A stretch of 64,000 nucleotides of DNA, from positions 1 through 64,000 of the forward strand of contig JAHJOQ010000059.1 in the NCBI GenBank assembly GCA_018820315.1, given 5' to 3'. Numbering within the stretch: the stretch's first letter is position 1; the number at the start of each line of letters is the position of its first letter. Of the stretch, positions 62,102-64,000 are shown piece after piece. A program made the position numbers and the translations under genes. The notes beneath the pieces were generated by a model that worked only from the letters and a program-made list of their open reading frames with translations, had not been told where the DNA came from and ran no database searches. The stretch comes from Candidatus Zixiibacteriota bacterium. Its GTDB lineage: Bacteria; Zixibacteria; MSB-5A5; JAABVY01; JAHJOQ01.

Positions 62102-64000
62102 ATGCGCAGACTTTTCTTAATCACCCTTCTTGCTATGGCGGCGCTCGCAGGCGCCGGGCACGATGCGATCGCCGGAGTCTCCGATGCGGGTGTGCTGTTC
62201 CTGAGAATAGCGGCAGGTGCGCGCGCTGCGGGCATGGGCGAAGCATTTGTGGCCGTCGCTGATGATGCTACCGCTACTCACTGGAACCCGGCCGGTCTCG
62301 GCAGTTATCCGCTCACGAGTGATTTCCATCAGATCAGCATCAGAGATGACCGGATTATGCGGGAGAGGGCAGTGCAGGTGCTGAAAGGCGAGGTAGAAGA
62401 GGACTATTCCGAGACGATAGGTCAGTTTCTCTTCCGAAAGGATGGCATAGTCCGCATTGGGGAATCCGGCAAAGAAAGCTTTCTGGAATTCGATGTCGAT
62501 ACGGAGATTCCTGTTGTGCAGTTCATCGCATCGAATGCTAGGCTGGAAGATCGCGATCTGCTCAAGATGGGCGTTCGCGCGATCGCTTCCGAGAATACAG
62601 GCGTGACGTTTGACCGGATCGATGGTCAGCGAGCAAGGCTGCTGGGTCTCCTCGACGAGAATCAGACCAGGGAGGTCAACGGACTCTTCGAGACAATCGT
62701 TGCCGATTGGCAGAATCTGAGGATTGTTCCGGAATCGGTTACCTTCCTTGAGGAGAAGTTGAATTTTGTTTTGGAAGATGGCGTCATGTCGCCGGATGAA
62801 TATTCCGAAGTCGTAGAGACTCTTGCCAAGACTTCGAAAACGTACAGGCCAGGCAAAGTCAAAGTTCCTTACGAGGTTCTAATCGCACTCTGGAAGGATT
62901 ACTCGCTGCCCTGGGAGACTCAGATTCTCGATATGGCTCTGCTCAAGAACGACATCCCTTCGGACAACTATAGCCGGTATGATATCTGGGCTCTCGTGCC
63001 GGGCGGTCTGACTAAATGGAATGGAGCAGATGCCTGGAACTCTTCTTTGGCTGTCTATCCTAATAAAGCTGACTATGTCACTGATCTCATCTCAAGTTAT
63101 GCTGACGAGGCTGACGAGGCACGGCTAAATGCGCTCAGGCAGCAGGTCGCGGCTCTCAATTATGGTATCACCAAGGATCGGATCGAGGACATAATCGAGA
63201 AGATTCGGTCAGCCTTTGCCGCCTCGAGTGATGCCATTCTGACAGATGTTTTCGAGACTGACTTGAATGATGTCCTGATTTGGTACGACGAGATGAATCT
63301 CGATCCTGATCTATTCACGCGATTTGTTCAGGACTATGACAATGCAATCGCTGATGATGACCTGACCTCTGCAGAACTGAGCAAACTCGAGTTCTCACTT
63401 CACAAGTCTCACTCCGGTCGGATACCGAGAGTCATCTACCTGCCGTATGCACTGCCATTCACAGCCGATCCGACATGCATCGCAGCGACCGATAAGCTGT
63501 TGTGGGTAGGGACTGATGATGGTCTCTTTCTGTTCAATGGCAGAGCGTGGCAGCGGTACACGATCGAGGATGGCCTGCCATCCACTAAGATCAACGCGCT
63601 TTCAGTATTCGATAAGAATAGACTTTGGGTGGCCACGGGAAGGGGAGTAGCCTACTACTATAGAGGAACATGGTCGTTCTATGCCTCAGAGACGGGCCTT
63701 GAAGATATCGAATTCACGAGCATCTACGGATACTCTCGTGATAAGGCATGGGCCGCTGCAGGCAACAGATTGTTCTTTTTCAACGGAGACACCTGGCGAT
63801 CAGACTATCAGTACACGGCGGTGGTCAATGATTCCCTGATTCGTATGGTCCGCGAGTTTAGTGGTGTGTATGACAATGACTACATCAGACAGAAGGCTGC
63901 GGAGATCAAGACCAAGAATAATCTCGCCAGTGACTACCCCGAACCTGGCACTGAGATCGCAATACCGTTCGAGACAGCATTCCGCCACCCGATCACATCG
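62102..64000 (+). CDS. PorV-like outer-membrane protein with a propeller-containing insertion (3' truncated)
   Basis: ATG 62102 lies four bases after AGGAGG. The frame stays open for 633 codons to the end of the window, so the C-terminus is missing. A signal peptide (MRRLFLITLLAMAALAGAG) is followed by 'FLRIAAGARAAGMGEAFVAV' and 'ATHWNPAGLG', the start of PorV/UPF0164 barrels, which carry cargo from the type IX translocon to PorU. Normally the barrel follows directly. Here about 320 residues of helical, charged sequence and a block with 'LLWVGTDDGLFLFNGRAWQR' and 'RLWVATGRGVAYYY' (two-component-regulator propeller blades) intervene. The adjoining porU supports the assignment, but the fusion is unusual. 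Confidence 0.75.
   Translation, partial: MRRLFLITLLAMAALAGAGHDAIAGVSDAGVLFLRIAAGARAAGMGEAFVAVADDATATHWNPAGLGSYPLTSDFHQISIRDDRIMRERAVQVLKGEVEEDYSETIGQFLFRKDGIVRIGESGKESFLEFDVDTEIPVVQFIASNARLEDRDLLKMGVRAIASENTGVTFDRIDGQRARLLGLLDENQTREVNGLFETIVADWQNLRIVPESVTFLEEKLNFVLEDGVMSPDEYSEVVETLAKTSKTYRPGKVKVPYEVLIALWKDYSLPWETQILDMALLKNDIPSDNYSRYDIWALVPGGLTKWNGADAWNSSLAVYPNKADYVTDLISSYADEADEARLNALRQQVAALNYGITKDRIEDIIEKIRSAFAASSDAILTDVFETDLNDVLIWYDEMNLDPDLFTRFVQDYDNAIADDDLTSAELSKLEFSLHKSHSGRIPRVIYLPYALPFTADPTCIAATDKLLWVGTDDGLFLFNGRAWQRYTIEDGLPSTKINALSVFDKNRLWVATGRGVAYYYRGTWSFYASETGLEDIEFTSIYGYSRDKAWAAAGNRLFFFNGDTWRSDYQYTAVVNDSLIRMVREFSGVYDNDYIRQKAAEIKTKNNLASDYPEPGTEIAIPFETAFRHPITS

Overview
This 64 kb window is ordinary chromosome from a Gram-negative bacterium of the FCB superphylum. 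The pieces that point there are PorU/PorV type IX secretion genes, proteins ending in type IX-like (FlgD-fold) sorting domains, dockerin-type repeats on large exported proteins, a lapA-lapB pair, many lipoproteins, and a 31-residue AURKAIP1/bS22-like ribosomal protein typical of Bacteroidota relatives. The mix of dockerin repeats, multihaem cytochromes and type IX secretion resembles candidate phylum Zixibacteria. That placement is an inference, because there is no rRNA in the window.

Layout. 1-3584: the end of an exported type IX cargo protein, an exported hypothetical protein, lapA, a lapB-like TPR gene and a TPR-SPOR protein. 3584-8946: overlapping mutS, mutL and miaA. 9168-12862: a lytic transglycosylase with LysM repeats, sppA, an FmdB zinc ribbon, an HU/IHF gene and the tiny ribosomal protein gene. 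13021-19145: a CBS protein, a type IX cargo, a dockerin protein, a DUF2279-type lipoprotein, a small membrane protein and a YjbQ protein. 19238-28436: nadA, then a leftward block (M29 aminopeptidase, two paralogous lipoproteins, nitroreductase, GNAT, small barrel protein), a rightward AsnRS-like asparagine synthetase with a terminator in its leader, then a leftward sulfatase-modifying-factor-like protein and glycerate 2-kinase. 28665-33103: exported proteins, including a triple-repeat protein, a secreted TldD and two paralogous cohesin-like exported proteins.

33398-40039 is the most striking region. An 11-haem periplasmic cytochrome, an MtrB/PioB-like outer-membrane barrel and a six-haem lipoprotein form a porin-cytochrome conduit. 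After a terminator and a strong promoter come a Rieske protein, a cytochrome b and a membrane-anchored nine-haem cytochrome. Together they could carry electrons between the quinone pool and the cell surface.

40314-57383 holds a DEAD-box helicase, a THUMP methyltransferase, an apparent integrase remnant beside tRNA-Leu(UAA), a giant Asp-box/thrombospondin-3/dockerin protein, a LysE exporter, aconitase, and an amino-acid catabolic run (ALDH7-type dehydrogenase, asparaginase, tryptophanase). Near-identical modular intergenic repeats lie at 55.9-57.0 kb. 58064-64000 holds porU and a porV-like gene that runs off the window and carries large extra domains. The outer surface is the common theme: the type IX genes export cargo, dockerin and cohesin-like domains may organise surface proteins, and the cytochrome conduit crosses the same membrane.
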